Assembly: GCF_027158005.1 (NCBI RefSeq)
Contig: NZ_JAPVLQ010000006.1
Location: 1-64,000 of the forward strand
Direction of reading: 5' to 3'
Length of the DNA stretch: 64,000 bases
Origin: Rhodococcus sp. H36-A4
Lineage (GTDB): Bacteria; Actinomycetota; Actinomycetes; Mycobacteriales; Mycobacteriaceae
The stretch's first letter is position 1. Each line of letters starts with the position of its first letter. A program made the translations under genes and the position numbers. Positions 13,792 through 23,875 of the stretch are shown one piece after another. The notes below the pieces were generated by a model. It saw only the letters and a program-made list of their open reading frames with translations, did not search any database and was not told where the DNA came from.

Positions 13792-16302
13792 TCAGCCGGC
13801 AGTGATGGTGATTTCGTCGAACACGATCTCACCGAGAGCATCGGACTCCTCGACATCGACGACCGCATCGAACGACCACCCGTGATCGCCGTCGGGATCC
13901 TCCAGAACCTGCCTGACCGTCGTCCGATCGCTGCCAATCGTGAGTTCGAACAAGGCCGGCCCACGCGCGGATGGGCCGGTGCCGATCTCGCCGTACTCCT
14001 CGAAGAAAGGTTCGAGTTCTGTTTCCCAGTCAGGGCCGTCGTCCAACGCGTCGAGCGCGTTCCACCAACCCGCCGCCGCGAAGTCCACTCGTTTGAATAT
14101 GGCGTTGCGCACCATCACACGGAACGCGCGTGGATTCGCGGAAATCGGCTTCGGTGTGTCACCGCCATAGGGTTCGGGCTTCGTCTCGGCCTCTTCACCC
14201 GGGTCGGTGAGGTTTTCCCATTCGTCCAGCAGGCTCGAGTCGACCTGGCGAACGAGTTCCCCGAGCCACTCGGTGATGTCCTGTACTTCCTCGGTCCGGG
14301 CTTCTGGCGGCACCGTCTGGCGTAGAGCGCGATACGCGTCGGCGAGGTACCGAAGAACGAGTCCTTCCGAACGACTGAGACCGTAGTGGCTGATCAGTTC
14401 TGTGAACGTCATCGACCGCTCGATCATGTCGCGGACTACGGACTTGGGGGAGAGCGCGACTTCCGTCAGCCACGGATGCCCACCGCGGTAGATCTCGAAG
14501 GCAGGCACGAGAAGCTCGGCGAGGGGTTTCGGCCACGTCACCTCCTCGAGCAGTTCCATTCGCTCCTCGTACTCGATACCATCCGACTTCATCTGTGCGA
14601 CTGCTTCTCCGCGTGCCGCGTGCTGCTGGGCCATCAGGATCTGGCGGGGATCGTCGAGTGTCGACTCGATGATCGACACCACATCGACTGCATGCGTATC
14701 GGATTCGATATCGAGCAGATCGAACGAGGCGAGTGCGAACGGTGACAGTGGTTGGTTCAGTGCGAAGTTCGGCTGCAGGTCGACCGTGAGGCGGGCGTGT
14801 CGTCCTTCCGCATCCGGTTCCGCGAGCTGTTCGACGATACCCGCCGAGACCAGACCACGATAGAGCGAGAGCGCTCGGAGAATATGCTTGCGCTGGGCTG
14901 GTCGAGTCTCATGGTTGTCCTCGAGCAGATGCCGCATTGCAGTGAAGCAATTACCCGGTCGGGCAATGACATTGAGCAACATCGCATTGCTGACCGAGAA
15001 CCTCGAGACCAGCGCCTCCGGACTCGCTGTGATGATCCGGTCGAACGTCGGCTCACCCCATGAGACGAAGCCATCGGGCGCCTTTTTGCGTTGGACCCTC
15101 TTGAGCTTTTTCGGATCGTCACCAGCCTTCGCGACGAGCCGTGCATTCTCGATGTCGTGTTCCGGTGCCTCGACGACGACGGTTCCGAGCGTGTCGTATC
15201 CGGCCCGTCCGGCGCGTCCGGCGATCTGGTGAAACTCTCGGGCGCGTAGTTTGCGGGTGCGAATGCCGTCGTATTTGGTCAGTCCGGTGAACAACACAGT
15301 TCGGATCGGAACATTGATGCCCACACCGAGGGTGTCGGTCCCGCAGATGACTTTGAGCAGACCGTCCTGGGCAAGTTTCTCCACGAGGCGTCGATATTTC
15401 GGGAGCATGCCCGCATGGTGTACGCCGATTCCGTGCCGCACGAGTCGCGAGAGTGTCTTGCCGAAACCCGTCGTGAACCGGAATTGGCCGATCGCATCGG
15501 CGATCTGCTGCTTCTCGGACTTGGAGGCCACGTTCACGCTCGTCAGCGCCTGCGCCCGTTCGAGGGCAGACGCCTGGGTGAAGTGCACGACGTACACGGG
15601 CGCGAGATGCGTCGAAACCAACTCCTCGATCGTCTCGCCGATCGGTGTGCTCACGTACGAGAACATCAACGGCACAGGCCGCTCGGAGCCTGACACCACG
15701 GTGGTGGGGCGCCCGGTGCGGCGGGTGAGATCGTCTCGGAAGAAAGACACGTCGCCCAGAGTCGCCGACATCAGGAGGAATTGCGCGTTCGGCAACTCGA
15801 TGATGGGAACCTGCCAGGCCCATCCTCGGTCGGGTTCGGAGTAGTAGTGGAACTCGTCCATCACCACCTGGCCGATATTGGAGTTGGCCCCCTCGCGGAG
15901 AGCTAGATTCGCTACGATCTCCGCAGTCGCGCAGATGATCGGAGCGCCCGCGTTGACCGCAGCATCGCCCGTCATCATGCCGACATTCTGTGCACCGAAA
16001 ATATCGCACAGTGCGAAGAACTTTTCGCTGACCAGAGCTTTGATGGGTGCGGTATAGAAGGTCCGCTTGCCGGCCGCCATCGCAGCGAAGTGGGCACCGA
16101 CAGCCACCATCGACTTTCCCGAGCCGGTCGGTGTCGCGAGGATGACGTTGGACCCCGACACCAACTCGATCAAGGCATCTTCTTGGGCCGGGTACAGATT
16201 CAGCCCTCGTTCGCTGGTCCACGTGGTGAAAATGTCGAACAACGTGTCCGGATCCTGCGCCTCGCTGGTTGTGGGGGCAGGTACGAGTTCGGAGAGGAGC
16301 AC
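13792..16302 (-). CDS. Ski2-like DEAD/DEAH-box helicase with DUF3516 C-terminus
   Basis: This 836-residue SF2 helicase has motif I 'ATPTGSGKSMVAV' (about residue 57), motif II 'VVMDEFHYY', motif III 'LLMSATLGD', 'GIGVHHAGMLPKYRR', 'VICGTDTLGVGINVPIR' and motif VI 'HQIAGRAGRAGYDT'. The C-terminal half is the helical DUF3516 region. Ski2/Mtr4-like enzymes unwind RNA for processing or decay; in actinobacteria this family's exact role is unknown. It is a single gene, convergent with oxyR. The bulky C-terminus distinguishes it from HelY-type proteins. I see no frameshift. Confidence 0.88.
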   Translation of the reverse strand: MLLSELVPAPTTSEAQDPDTLFDIFTTWTSERGLNLYPAQEDALIELVSGSNVILATPTGSGKSMVAVGAHFAAMAAGKRTFYTAPIKALVSEKFFALCDIFGAQNVGMMTGDAAVNAGAPIICATAEIVANLALREGANSNIGQVVMDEFHYYSEPDRGWAWQVPIIELPNAQFLLMSATLGDVSFFRDDLTRRTGRPTTVVSGSERPVPLMFSYVSTPIGETIEELVSTHLAPVYVVHFTQASALERAQALTSVNVASKSEKQQIADAIGQFRFTTGFGKTLSRLVRHGIGVHHAGMLPKYRRLVEKLAQDGLLKVICGTDTLGVGINVPIRTVLFTGLTKYDGIRTRKLRAREFHQIAGRAGRAGYDTLGTVVVEAPEHDIENARLVAKAGDDPKKLKRVQRKKAPDGFVSWGEPTFDRIITASPEALVSRFSVSNAMLLNVIARPGNCFTAMRHLLEDNHETRPAQRKHILRALSLYRGLVSAGIVEQLAEPDAEGRHARLTVDLQPNFALNQPLSPFALASFDLLDIESDTHAVDVVSIIESTLDDPRQILMAQQHAARGEAVAQMKSDGIEYEERMELLEEVTWPKPLAELLVPAFEIYRGGHPWLTEVALSPKSVVRDMIERSMTFTELISHYGLSRSEGLVLRYLADAYRALRQTVPPEARTEEVQDITEWLGELVRQVDSSLLDEWENLTDPGEEAETKPEPYGGDTPKPISANPRAFRVMVRNAIFKRVDFAAAGWWNALDALDDGPDWETELEPFFEEYGEIGTGPSARGPALFELTIGSDRTTVRQVLEDPDGDHGWSFDAVVDVEESDALGEIVFDEITITAG

Positions 16303-16360
16303 CGTAACAGGCTATGGTGCGCCGGCCGCGTCGCCATCAGCGGCCCGTGCGCCAGGCGTG

Positions 16361-17398
16361 TCAGGTTGCGCTGCGCTCGTCCGCTCCCATGGCGCCCAGT
16401 ACCGCAAGCCTGGTACCGGCGTTCCCGGTGATCATGTCTTCACCGACTCCGGTGATGAGGAAGTTCCGCCATCGAGACTCGTCGAATTCCAGACACGGCG
16501 TCGAGGCGAAGAACTCTTTGAGCACATGCAGAAAACGCATCGGATCGTCACGAAACGGGAAGTGGCCGGCCCCGCGAAACACCGAGAGTCGGGATCCAGG
16601 CATCGCGGAATGTGCGAGGTGCGCATGGTTGACCGGTATCACCACGTCCCGATCTCCCCATACGAGCAACACCGGGAGATTCTCGGTGAGATAACACCGG
16701 TCGAGCATCGTCACCACCTGGCCGCGCCAATCGACGACAGCGCGCAGGGTGCGGATGTATGCCTCGTGCGCAGTAGGATCCGGCAGGCCCGCCAGCACGC
16801 GCACGAGATCAGGTGTGTCGTGAAGCAGTGCACCCGGCCGCAGCCGCGTCGTATTCAGCTTTCCGATGAGGTTACCGGCCAACCTGACGACCGACATGGC
16901 CCCGGGGAGGCGCAAAAGCTTGACTGCTTCGCTTGCCAACGGCACCGAGGCCAACCGAAGAAGTGGATGGACATCCTTGGTGACTCCACCGGAGGACACG
17001 AGGACGAGTCGGTCGACCATGTGCGGAAATTGGTAGGAGAACTGCATCGCGACACCGCCGCCGAGCGAGTGGCCGACCACCGTCACATGGTCGACTCCCA
17101 GGACGGACAACAGATCGCGCATCCCGTTGGCATACGCCGCCACCGAGTAGTCGGCGCGGGGTTTGTCGGAATGCCCGTGTCCCAACAGATCGGGTGCAAT
17201 GACCGTGTGGTTCTGCGCAAGATGCGGAATTATGGAGTTCCATGTTTCGGAGTTGTCACCGATTCCGTGAATCAACAGCAGAGCTGGGCCTTCGCCCACC
17301 ATCCGAAACGCTCGCCGATAGCCATGAATGGTGCGAAAGATCAATTTCGGTTCGGCATCGGGAACCGTGCGGAGCTTGCGCGTGCGAGAACTGCTCAT
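16361..17398 (-). CDS. Alpha/beta-fold hydrolase (Rv2715-like)
   Basis: This 345-residue hydrolase has the nucleophile elbow GHSLGG (Ser near residue 111), an oxyanion-side 'LIHGIGDNSETW', an acid in 'WGDRDVVIP' and the catalytic His in 'GAGHFPF'. From memory it corresponds to M. tuberculosis Rv2715, which in that genome also lies next to the PAC2 gene. The substrate is unknown; an esterase or lipase-like activity is probable. No signal peptide is seen. Three near-identical 19-base repeats sit directly upstream of the ATG at 17398 and may control it. Confidence 0.85.
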   Translation of the reverse strand: MSSSRTRKLRTVPDAEPKLIFRTIHGYRRAFRMVGEGPALLLIHGIGDNSETWNSIIPHLAQNHTVIAPDLLGHGHSDKPRADYSVAAYANGMRDLLSVLGVDHVTVVGHSLGGGVAMQFSYQFPHMVDRLVLVSSGGVTKDVHPLLRLASVPLASEAVKLLRLPGAMSVVRLAGNLIGKLNTTRLRPGALLHDTPDLVRVLAGLPDPTAHEAYIRTLRAVVDWRGQVVTMLDRCYLTENLPVLLVWGDRDVVIPVNHAHLAHSAMPGSRLSVFRGAGHFPFRDDPMRFLHVLKEFFASTPCLEFDESRWRNFLITGVGEDMITGNAGTRLAVLGAMGADERSAT

Positions 17399-17431
17399 GT
17401 CGCGCCTCCTGATTCCTCATAGCTGTAGGCC

Positions 17432-17481
17432 ACTGCTGTACTTCTTCGAGACTGCTGTACTTCTTCGACGCTGCTGTACTT
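17432..17481. repeat. Tandem 19-base repeat upstream of the hydrolase gene
   Basis: Units ACTGCTGTACTTCTTCGAG (17432-17450) and ACTGCTGTACTTCTTCGAC (17451-17469) are followed by a partial third copy, GCTGCTGTACTT (17470-17481). They lie 34-84 bases upstream of the minus-strand start at 17398. They could be repeated regulator sites or a replication-slippage tract. Confidence 0.85.
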
Positions 17482-17602
17482 CCCGACAGCTCTCTCCTCG
17501 AAAACTCTCGCACGAGTAACGACGCTCGACGCGACATCGAGAACAATTCGGGTTACAGGTATGTTTCGTTATCCCACAAGCATGAAATCCGTACAAAATA
17601 GA

Positions 17603-17638
17603 ATGGGTGATTGTGTGAACGTTCACACAATCACCCAT
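17603..17638. terminator. 36-base perfect palindrome, terminator after the PAC2 gene
   Basis: Bases 17603-17638 form a perfect palindrome: ATGGGTGATTGTGTGAAC followed by its exact reverse complement, centred on AACGTT. It begins 24 bases past the PAC2 stop in the transcription direction and is followed on that strand by a T-rich run (TCTATTTTGTA), as expected for an intrinsic terminator. Confidence 0.75.
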
Positions 17639-17661
17639 CCAAAGGTCGAACTATGTACCGG

Positions 17662-18642
17662 TCAGTGCCCGGTATCGGTGCCGTCCGTGTCAGTACCCGA
17701 TGTGTCCAAATCTTCCGGCTCGGCCTCGAACCCGCCCTGCTCGGCCAGGAACTTCTCGAACTCAGCCCCCAGCTCGTCGCCGCTCGGAAGGCTCTCGTCG
17801 CTGGCGAGAAGCGTCGACTGTTGTTCCTGTGCTGCGACGTAAGTGTCGTATTGACGTTCGAGGGCGTGCACAACCGACTGCACTTCCTCGTTGCCGGTGA
17901 TGTGCTCGTCGACCTGCTCTTGCACTCGAGCTGCGGCGGTGCCCAGCGCGACCAGAGACAACTCCAGGCCTCCCGACTCACCGACGTGTTCGAGCAAGGT
18001 CTGCGCGGCACTCGGATAGTCGGTTTGAGCCAGGTAGTGCGGAACGTGGACCGAGAATCCCATGGACACGTGGCCGTGCTGAGCCATCCGTAGTTCGAGA
18101 AGTGAGGACGCGCTACCAGGGACCTGGATGTCACCAGACCAGCTGTGCTCCTCGGAGATCAACGACTTGTCCGAGGAATGAGCGGTAACGCCCAATGGAC
18201 GAGTGTGAGGGATTGCCATCGGGATCGACCCGAGACCGATGGTCCGACGCACACCCAGTTGCTCGGCCAGTAGACGAACTGCGGTGGAGAACTTCTCCCA
18301 CCGAAGGTCCGGTTCCATTCCCGCAAGAAGCAGGAACGGCGTGCCGGCGTTGTCCTTGACGGCATACAGATTGAGTTCTGGCGCGTCGTAATCCGAGAAG
18401 TGATCGGTCTTGAACGTCATCGTGGGCCGACGTGAGCGGTAGTCGATCAGCTCGTCGACATCGAACGAAGCCACCAGTTCCGTCTCGAGCGTGTCACGAA
18501 GGTGCTTGGTGGCGAGCTTTACTGCGTGACCTGCATCGGAGAAGCCTTCGAGTCCATGCACCAACACCGGACCGACACCGTCACCGGACATCGTTTGCGG
18601 CGCCGGAAATTCCAGCTCGTACATATTCGATTGTTCGTCCAT
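17662..18642 (-). CDS. PAC2-family protein (Rv2714-like)
   Basis: PAC2 proteins are related to eukaryotic proteasome-assembly chaperones; in actinobacteria they are widespread but of unproven function. The roughly 326-residue product shows the family's 'GPVLVHGLEGFSDAGHAVKLATKHL' N-terminus and 'LLLAGMEPDLRWEKF' followed by 'GLGSIPMAIPHTRP'. The C-terminus is an acidic, Thr/Asp/Gly-rich tail. I chose ATG 18642 because AAAGGGG lies seven bases upstream; an in-frame GTG extends to 18690. From memory it is the neighbour of the hydrolase in M. tuberculosis too (Rv2714-Rv2715). The palindrome terminator isolates it from the hydrolase gene. Confidence 0.82.
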   Translation of the reverse strand: MDEQSNMYELEFPAPQTMSGDGVGPVLVHGLEGFSDAGHAVKLATKHLRDTLETELVASFDVDELIDYRSRRPTMTFKTDHFSDYDAPELNLYAVKDNAGTPFLLLAGMEPDLRWEKFSTAVRLLAEQLGVRRTIGLGSIPMAIPHTRPLGVTAHSSDKSLISEEHSWSGDIQVPGSASSLLELRMAQHGHVSMGFSVHVPHYLAQTDYPSAAQTLLEHVGESGGLELSLVALGTAAARVQEQVDEHITGNEEVQSVVHALERQYDTYVAAQEQQSTLLASDESLPSGDELGAEFEKFLAEQGGFEAEPEDLDTSGTDTDGTDTGH

Positions 18643-19026
18643 GGCCGAACCCCTTTCCGTTTCTTCGTGCCCACTCGAGGCCAGCACCACGGCCGTAACC
18701 GACCTCGCGTGGAGAATACCCGTCGGTTCGGCTTGGCGATCGCACTGCCGTGCGTACGACTACTACCTAGGGAGAACGCCGAGAAACACCGAGTTCATTC
18801 CCGCAAGCCAGGTTTGCCGCATACACCCCTGCTCAGCTCGAAAAGCTCGCGACGGCGCGCAGTACCTCGACGATGGTGAGACGCGGGTAGGTGAGAGCCA
18901 TAAACGCAATCACCCGACGCCGACGGACAAATGAGTGTCGCTGGTCGTGCTTACGTTGTGGGAGTCTGGTCTACAACAATCAAAAGTCGAAAGCCGGATC
19001 AAAAGTTGAACGTCGAAGGAGTGCTA
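18643..19026. other. Divergent intergenic region without a recognisable gene
   Basis: These 384 bases separate the PAC2 gene (-) from mscR (+). They must hold both promoters. I see no long frame with coding character, no strong hairpin and no clear -35/-10 pair. A GGAG ribosome site for mscR is at about 19018. Confidence 0.5.
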
Positions 19027-20112
19027 ATGCCGCAACAGGTGCGTGCCGTCGTCGCCAAGGCCAAGGGCGAAGCGGTGTCGATCGAGACGATCACGATTCC
19101 CGATCCGGGCCCCAACGACGTCGTAGTGAAGATCGACGCGTGCGGCGTCTGCCATACGGATCTGGCCTACCGCGACGGCGGAATCAATGACGAGTACCCC
19201 TTCATGCTCGGTCACGAGGCCGCAGGAACCGTGGAAACTGTCGGCAACGCGGTGACCCACGTCGAGGTCGGTGACTTCGTGGTGCTGAACTGGCGCGCAG
19301 TGTGTGGCGAGTGTCGGGCATGCAAGAAGGGCACACCCTGGTACTGCTTCGATACGCACAATGCCTCGCACAAGATGACGCTCGCAGATGGCACCGAGCT
19401 CACGCCTGCGCTCGGTATCGGCGCGTTCGCAGACAAGACTCTCGTCCACGAGCGGCAGTGCACCAAGGTTGCGCCGGGTTCGGACCCTGCGGTCGTCGGT
19501 CTGATCGGCTGCGGCGTCATGGCAGGTATCGGCGCTGCGATGAACACCGGCAACGTCTCGCGCGGTGACTCGGTTGCAGTTATCGGCTGCGGTGGCGTCG
19601 GCGATGCGGCCATCGCCGGAGCAAAGCTGGCGGGCGCGACGAAAATCATCGCTGTCGATCGGGACAAGGGAAAGCTCGAATGGGCGAAGGACTTGGGCGC
19701 TACCCACACGGTGGACGCGTCCGCGGTCGACGCGGTCGAAGCCATCCAGGAATTGACCGGTGGGTTCGGCGCCGACGTCGTAATCGATGCTGTCGGTCGA
19801 CCGGAGACGTGGAAGCAGGCGTTCTACGCTCGCGATCTGGCAGGCACAGTTGTTCTGGTGGGTGTGCCGACGCCGGACATGACACTCGAGATGCCTCTGG
19901 TCGATTTCTTCTCCCGCGGGGGTTCGCTCAAGTCTTCTTGGTACGGCGACTGCCTCCCGGAACGGGACTTCCCGATGCTCGTCGATCTCTATGAGCAGGG
20001 TCGATTGCCGCTGGAGAAATTCGTCACCGAACGAATCGGTATCGACGACGTCGAAGCGGCGTTCACTGCGATGCACGACGGCAAGGTGCTGCGTTCGGTG
20101 GTCATCCTGTGA
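19027..20112 (+). CDS. mscR: S-(hydroxymethyl)mycothiol dehydrogenase (formaldehyde detoxification)
   Basis: This zinc-dependent, NAD-linked medium-chain alcohol dehydrogenase (361 residues) oxidises the adduct of formaldehyde and mycothiol; some members also reduce S-nitrosomycothiol. Catalytic zinc ligands are C39 and H63 ('CGVCHTD', 'GHEAAG'). The structural zinc lobe has C93, C96, C99 and C107 ('[15 protein letters not shown]'). The Rossmann motif is '[12 protein letters not shown]'. ATG 19027 has GGAG six bases upstream, so the in-frame extension to 18931 is rejected. It overlaps the metallo-hydrolase gene by four bases, as in M. tuberculosis Rv2259-Rv2260 (from memory). It implies a mycothiol-producing host. 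Confidence 0.92.
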   Translation: MPQQVRAVVAKAKGEAVSIETITIPDPGPNDVVVKIDACGVCHTDLAYRDGGINDEYPFMLGHEAAGTVETVGNAVTHVEVGDFVVLNWRAVCGECRACKKGTPWYCFDTHNASHKMTLADGTELTPALGIGAFADKTLVHERQCTKVAPGSDPAVVGLIGCGVMAGIGAAMNTGNVSRGDSVAVIGCGGVGDAAIAGAKLAGATKIIAVDRDKGKLEWAKDLGATHTVDASAVDAVEAIQELTGGFGADVVIDAVGRPETWKQAFYARDLAGTVVLVGVPTPDMTLEMPLVDFFSRGGSLKSSWYGDCLPERDFPMLVDLYEQGRLPLEKFVTERIGIDDVEAAFTAMHDGKVLRSVVIL

Positions 20113-20741
20113 GCGGAAAGTTGCGCATCCAGAGGGTGGTGACGTCTGGGACGTTCAGTCTCGACGGGGGTACCTGGGACGTCGAGAACAACATCTGGTT
20201 GATCGGTGACGACACCGAAGTCGTGATCGTCGATGCAGCGCATCAGCAGCAACCGATTCTGGATGCTGTCGGTAACCGGACCGTCAAGGCCATCGTCTGC
20301 ACGCACGGCCACAACGACCACGTTACGGTCGCCCCCCAGCTCTCGCAGGCGCTCGATGCCCCGGTGCTGCTTCACCCAGCGGACGACATGCTGTGGAAGC
20401 AGACTCATCCGGGTGTTGCGCATCGGACCATCGAGGACGGTGACCGGATCTCGATAGCTGGAACCGACATCGTCGCGATCCACACACCAGGTCATTCACC
20501 CGGCTCCACCTGTCTGTACGTACCGGAGGCCGCGGAGTTGTTCAGCGGAGACACTTTGTTCTCCGGCGGACCCGGTGCGACGGGACGCTCGTATTCGGAC
20601 TTCCCGACAATCATCGGTTCCATCCGGGACACGCTGTTCGCCCTCCCCGCCGAGACACGCGTCAAGACCGGTCATGGTGACGGCACCAGCATCGGCGACG
20701 AGTCTCCACACCTGGAGGAATGGATCAAGCGCGGGTCGTAA
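20109..20741 (+). CDS. MBL-fold metallo-hydrolase paired with mscR
   Basis: The 210-residue protein has the metal-binding signature 'THGHNDH', a further His in 'HTPGHSPGS', Asp in '[10 protein letters not shown]' and a last His in 'TGHGDGTS', so it is a glyoxalase-II-like hydrolase. The GTG start overlaps the mscR stop (GTGA), giving translational coupling. By analogy with glutathione systems it could hydrolyse S-formylmycothiol to formate and mycothiol, completing formaldehyde detoxification; this is inference from the pairing. It is cytoplasmic, with no signal sequence. Confidence 0.87.
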   Translation: MSGKLRIQRVVTSGTFSLDGGTWDVENNIWLIGDDTEVVIVDAAHQQQPILDAVGNRTVKAIVCTHGHNDHVTVAPQLSQALDAPVLLHPADDMLWKQTHPGVAHRTIEDGDRISIAGTDIVAIHTPGHSPGSTCLYVPEAAELFSGDTLFSGGPGATGRSYSDFPTIIGSIRDTLFALPAETRVKTGHGDGTSIGDESPHLEEWIKRGS

Positions 20742-20898
20742 GTCGCCCGGATCACCGGCAATCGCGGTAGAGGTTCGGCCTGTCTCCCGCCTTGTTCACC
20801 ACTCGAATGAGAAGGTAGAACCGGGCGGGAGCCGGTTATCCGCAGGCGCCGACGCGATGCCCGAGACAGATTCGTCTGCGAATACTGGAGGTCCTTCT

Positions 20899-21612
20899 GT
20901 GCTGTGCCGTTCCGTATCGAAATCTCGCCCGTTTCTGATCGCGATCGGGGCGACAGCTGTCCTGTCGATCGCCGGATGTGGTTCCGCTGTGACCGGCACC
21001 GCTGAAGCCGGCGGCCAGGGGTCGACGTCGATTACATCTGGAGACGGACAGGATCTCAGCGCGCTTCTGATCGACCCCTCCCAGTTCCCAGCCCCGTACG
21101 AGGCCATAGTGCTACCTCCGCAAGCGATTGCACAGGCGTCGCCGGATCTCACCGGTATTCCTGCCGGCGCCGAGGTGTCGCCTGCGGGCTGCAAACCTAC
21201 GGAACCAAGTTCGGCGCCCAGTGGCGCTGCGTTGATCGTCGGAACCGACAACGCCAACCGGTCGACGATTTCGATCGAACTGACGGTGGTCGACGAGCCT
21301 CTGTCAGTACGCGAGGAGCAACTTCAGCAGTGCGGTGAGGTCGAGGCAACCAAATCCGGTGCCACCTCCGTCATCCGGTCGACTATCTCCCCGGCGCCTC
21401 CGATCAATGCCGACGAGACCCTTGCGGTGAAGCAGACCGTGAATTCTGGCACCGGCGCAGACTCGGTGACGCAGTCGATGCTCACGTTGATGGCTCAGGT
21501 CGACGACGTTCGGATAGCAGCAACGTTCATGTCGTTCGACAACTCCGCGCCGGATGCAGCCGTGTTGGACGAGTTGTTCACCGCTGCGGTCCAAAAGGTG
21601 AACGCCGGATAG
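20899..21612 (+). CDS. Secreted lipoprotein with a sensor-like domain
   Basis: Starting at GTG 20899 (GGAGG seven bases upstream) the 237-residue product has a signal peptide ('FLIAIGATAVLSIAGC') ending in the lipobox LSIAGC, so the mature protein should be anchored by a lipidated Cys. The rest contains two further cysteines ('PAGCKP', 'QQCGEVEA') likely to form a disulfide and resembles the extracellular sensor-type domain of mycobacterial lipoproteins (PknH-like). No partner is apparent. The open frame upstream to 20575 overlaps the metallo-hydrolase and is not coding. Confidence 0.75.
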   Translation: MLCRSVSKSRPFLIAIGATAVLSIAGCGSAVTGTAEAGGQGSTSITSGDGQDLSALLIDPSQFPAPYEAIVLPPQAIAQASPDLTGIPAGAEVSPAGCKPTEPSSAPSGAALIVGTDNANRSTISIELTVVDEPLSVREEQLQQCGEVEATKSGATSVIRSTISPAPPINADETLAVKQTVNSGTGADSVTQSMLTLMAQVDDVRIAATFMSFDNSAPDAAVLDELFTAAVQKVNAG

Positions 21613-21750
21613 CACAACCGTCCGACGAGAAGAGTCGGATCTCGAACCTGTAAGCAGTGTTCTTCCACAGGGAATTGCCCCGTCCACAGCTATATTTCGT
21701 CCCAGGTCAGCCGATCCGTAGTCGAATGTCGACACGTCATCGTTCTCGCC

Positions 21751-22875
21751 ATGACGACGTTCCCTGACAATCGACCCACTCCACCGATGCTGGCCACGGT
21801 GTCGGCTACCGGTGACCTGATCGCTGCCATCCCGGCAATGCTCGGCTTCGCCCCTTCGCGATCTCTCCTGCTCATCTGCCTGGACGGCCGGATCGGCGAA
21901 ACCCTCACTATCGGCACAATGATGCGTCACGATCTGAGCTTCCCGGACCCAGCCGCGACACTGCGCTCGGTAAACACGGAGATGGCCGATGTGATCGACC
22001 GCTTCGCGGCCGTCTGCAAACGGGATGAGGTTCGCACGGCCATCGCTGTCATCGTCGATGACAGAACGAAGACCTCTGTGGAGGCCCTCGGCGGTGATAC
22101 TCGTTACCAGGCTCTGGGGAGTCGGCTCGAGGACCGGCTCCAGGCGCGGGGTACCCGCTTGCTCGATACGTTCCTGACCGAGAACATCGCGCGTGGATGT
22201 GCATGGATCTCTCTGACCGAGCCGCGAGAGAGGGGGACCGTATCGGATCCGCGGTCTTCGGCCGTGACGCTCGCGTACGTGCTCGGGGGGAGGGCAATGC
22301 TGGAGTCCAGAGAAGCGCTCGCAGATCTGTTGCAGCCCTTGGACACCGAAGTGAGCAGGCAGGTGCGCGCGTGCATAGGCGCGGCACGAGATGCGGCCAC
22401 GCCCTCGGAGCGAACCACCATCGAACGGATCCTCCAAGAGATCGGTCGGTGGGCACAATCGCCACTCGACCAGCCGAGATCGCTCGAACTTTCGGCGGTG
22501 CAGATCGCCGAGCTCGGGGTTGCCTTGACGCGCTTGATGGTTCGCGACAGCATGCTCGCGCTGGCCCTTCACGAGTGTGCTGCCACTGCCGAGCAACTGT
22601 GGTCGCATCTGTCGCGTACCTTGCCGGCACCCGAGCGGGCGTGCCCCGCAACGTTGCTCGGGTTCAGCGCGTACGCACGCGGTGACGGAGTAATGGCAGG
22701 GGTTGCGATCGAACTAGCGTTGGCCGCCGACCCCGACTATTCACTCGCACGCCTCCTCGACTCCGCTTTGAACGCCGGCGCCCGTCCGGAGATGATCAGA
22801 GAAGTCGCGCTCAGTGGCTACGCAGTCGCCGAACTGTGTGGTGTCCGTTTGTCGCCACCTACGAGCGCGCGGTGA
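21751..22875 (+). CDS. DUF4192 protein
   Basis: The 374-residue protein matches DUF4192, common in actinobacteria: an N-terminal '[24 protein letters not shown]' followed by 'MMRHDLSFP' and a C-terminal helical half ending with '[24 protein letters not shown]'. Function is unknown. It has no transmembrane segment or signal peptide. It is a single gene between a lipoprotein gene and galE, and its 3' end overlaps galE's convergent 3' end by 17 bases. Confidence 0.8.
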   Translation: MTTFPDNRPTPPMLATVSATGDLIAAIPAMLGFAPSRSLLLICLDGRIGETLTIGTMMRHDLSFPDPAATLRSVNTEMADVIDRFAAVCKRDEVRTAIAVIVDDRTKTSVEALGGDTRYQALGSRLEDRLQARGTRLLDTFLTENIARGCAWISLTEPRERGTVSDPRSSAVTLAYVLGGRAMLESREALADLLQPLDTEVSRQVRACIGAARDAATPSERTTIERILQEIGRWAQSPLDQPRSLELSAVQIAELGVALTRLMVRDSMLALALHECAATAEQLWSHLSRTLPAPERACPATLLGFSAYARGDGVMAGVAIELALAADPDYSLARLLDSALNAGARPEMIREVALSGYAVAELCGVRLSPPTSAR

Positions 22876-23854
22876 CTCGTACAGCGTGGGATCGGTCTCC
22901 TAGATTCTGCAGGAACGTCCATGCGTCAGCGACGATGACGTCGAGATCGGTGAAACGTGGAGTCCACCCCAACTCCGAGATGGCACGATCGCTCGAAGCA
23001 ATCAGGACAGCAGGGTCACCTGCGCGACGGGGTGCATCCTCGACGGTGATGGGAAGGCCTGTCACCCGCGTGCACGCGTCGATGACCTCACGGACGGAGA
23101 ACCCGGTCCCGCTGCCGAGGTTGTAAATCCTGTGACTGCTCGGTGTCGATGCCTCCAACGCAAGGATATGAGCCTCGGCCAGATCCGCGACATGAATGTA
23201 GTCGCGTACCGCAGTTCCGTCCGGTGTCGGATAGTCGGAACCGAAGACCGAAATCTTCTCGCGTTGGCCCAGAGCAGTTTGCAGCACGAGCGGAATCAGG
23301 TGCGTCTCGACAACCCGGTTCTCGCCGAACTCCTTGTACGCACCAGCGACGTTGAAATACCGCAGGCTGGTGGCAGCCAATCCATATGCTGCTGAATACG
23401 ATGTGATCGCGTGATCGATCGCCAATTTGGTTGCACCGTAAGGATTGGTCGGCGCTGTCGGTGCATCCTCGGTGATCGGTGTCTTCTGTGGCTCACCGTA
23501 CGTGGCAGCAGTCGAAGAGAACACCAGTCGAGGGGTGTTCGACTCGCGAATCGCATCGAGCAACGCGAGAGTGGTCACGACGTTGCCGGACCAGTACGTT
23601 GCCGGCGCGACAACTGATTCACCGACAAGCGACTGGGCAGCGAAATGCAATACTCCATCGAATTTCGTTTCGGACAACAGCGAGGCCGCGACATCCTTGA
23701 TGTCGGCTTCGACGAACGTCGCGTTCGTCGGGACGGCCTCGCTGTTTCCGGTGGACAAATTGTCGACGACGACGACGTCATGTCCTCGATCGACAAGTAC
23801 CGCCGCGCAGACACTGCCTACGTAGCCGGCACCGCCGGTAACCAAAAGTCTCAC
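22859..23854 (-). CDS. galE: UDP-glucose 4-epimerase
   Basis: GalE interconverts UDP-glucose and UDP-galactose, supplying galactose for arabinogalactan. The 331-residue short-chain dehydrogenase has the NAD motif 'TGGAGYVGS' at residues 6-14, S114, and the Y139-GAT-K143 catalytic pair. The start is GTG 23854 behind GAGGAG eight bases upstream. It follows ideR on the same strand (68-base gap with a hairpin), the conserved dtxR-galE order of Corynebacteriales. Confidence 0.92.
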   Translation of the reverse strand: MRLLVTGGAGYVGSVCAAVLVDRGHDVVVVDNLSTGNSEAVPTNATFVEADIKDVAASLLSETKFDGVLHFAAQSLVGESVVAPATYWSGNVVTTLALLDAIRESNTPRLVFSSTAATYGEPQKTPITEDAPTAPTNPYGATKLAIDHAITSYSAAYGLAATSLRYFNVAGAYKEFGENRVVETHLIPLVLQTALGQREKISVFGSDYPTPDGTAVRDYIHVADLAEAHILALEASTPSSHRIYNLGSGTGFSVREVIDACTRVTGLPITVEDAPRRAGDPAVLIASSDRAISELGWTPRFTDLDVIVADAWTFLQNLGDRSHAVRVTARS

Positions 23855-23875
23855 TACTTCATCTCCTCGTAGGGC

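Noticed and set aside
15119..16222. A 367-codon minus-strand frame inside the helicase gene
   Set aside because: Same strand but shifted frame of the DUF3516 helicase; Arg-rich shadow without domains.
17432..17481. CRISPR array
   Set aside because: The repeats are directly adjacent with no spacers, and no cas genes are in the window.
21304..22608. A 434-codon minus-strand frame opposite the lipoprotein and DUF4192 genes
   Set aside because: It spans two genes and their intergenic region and is low-information, typical of a G+C-rich shadow.
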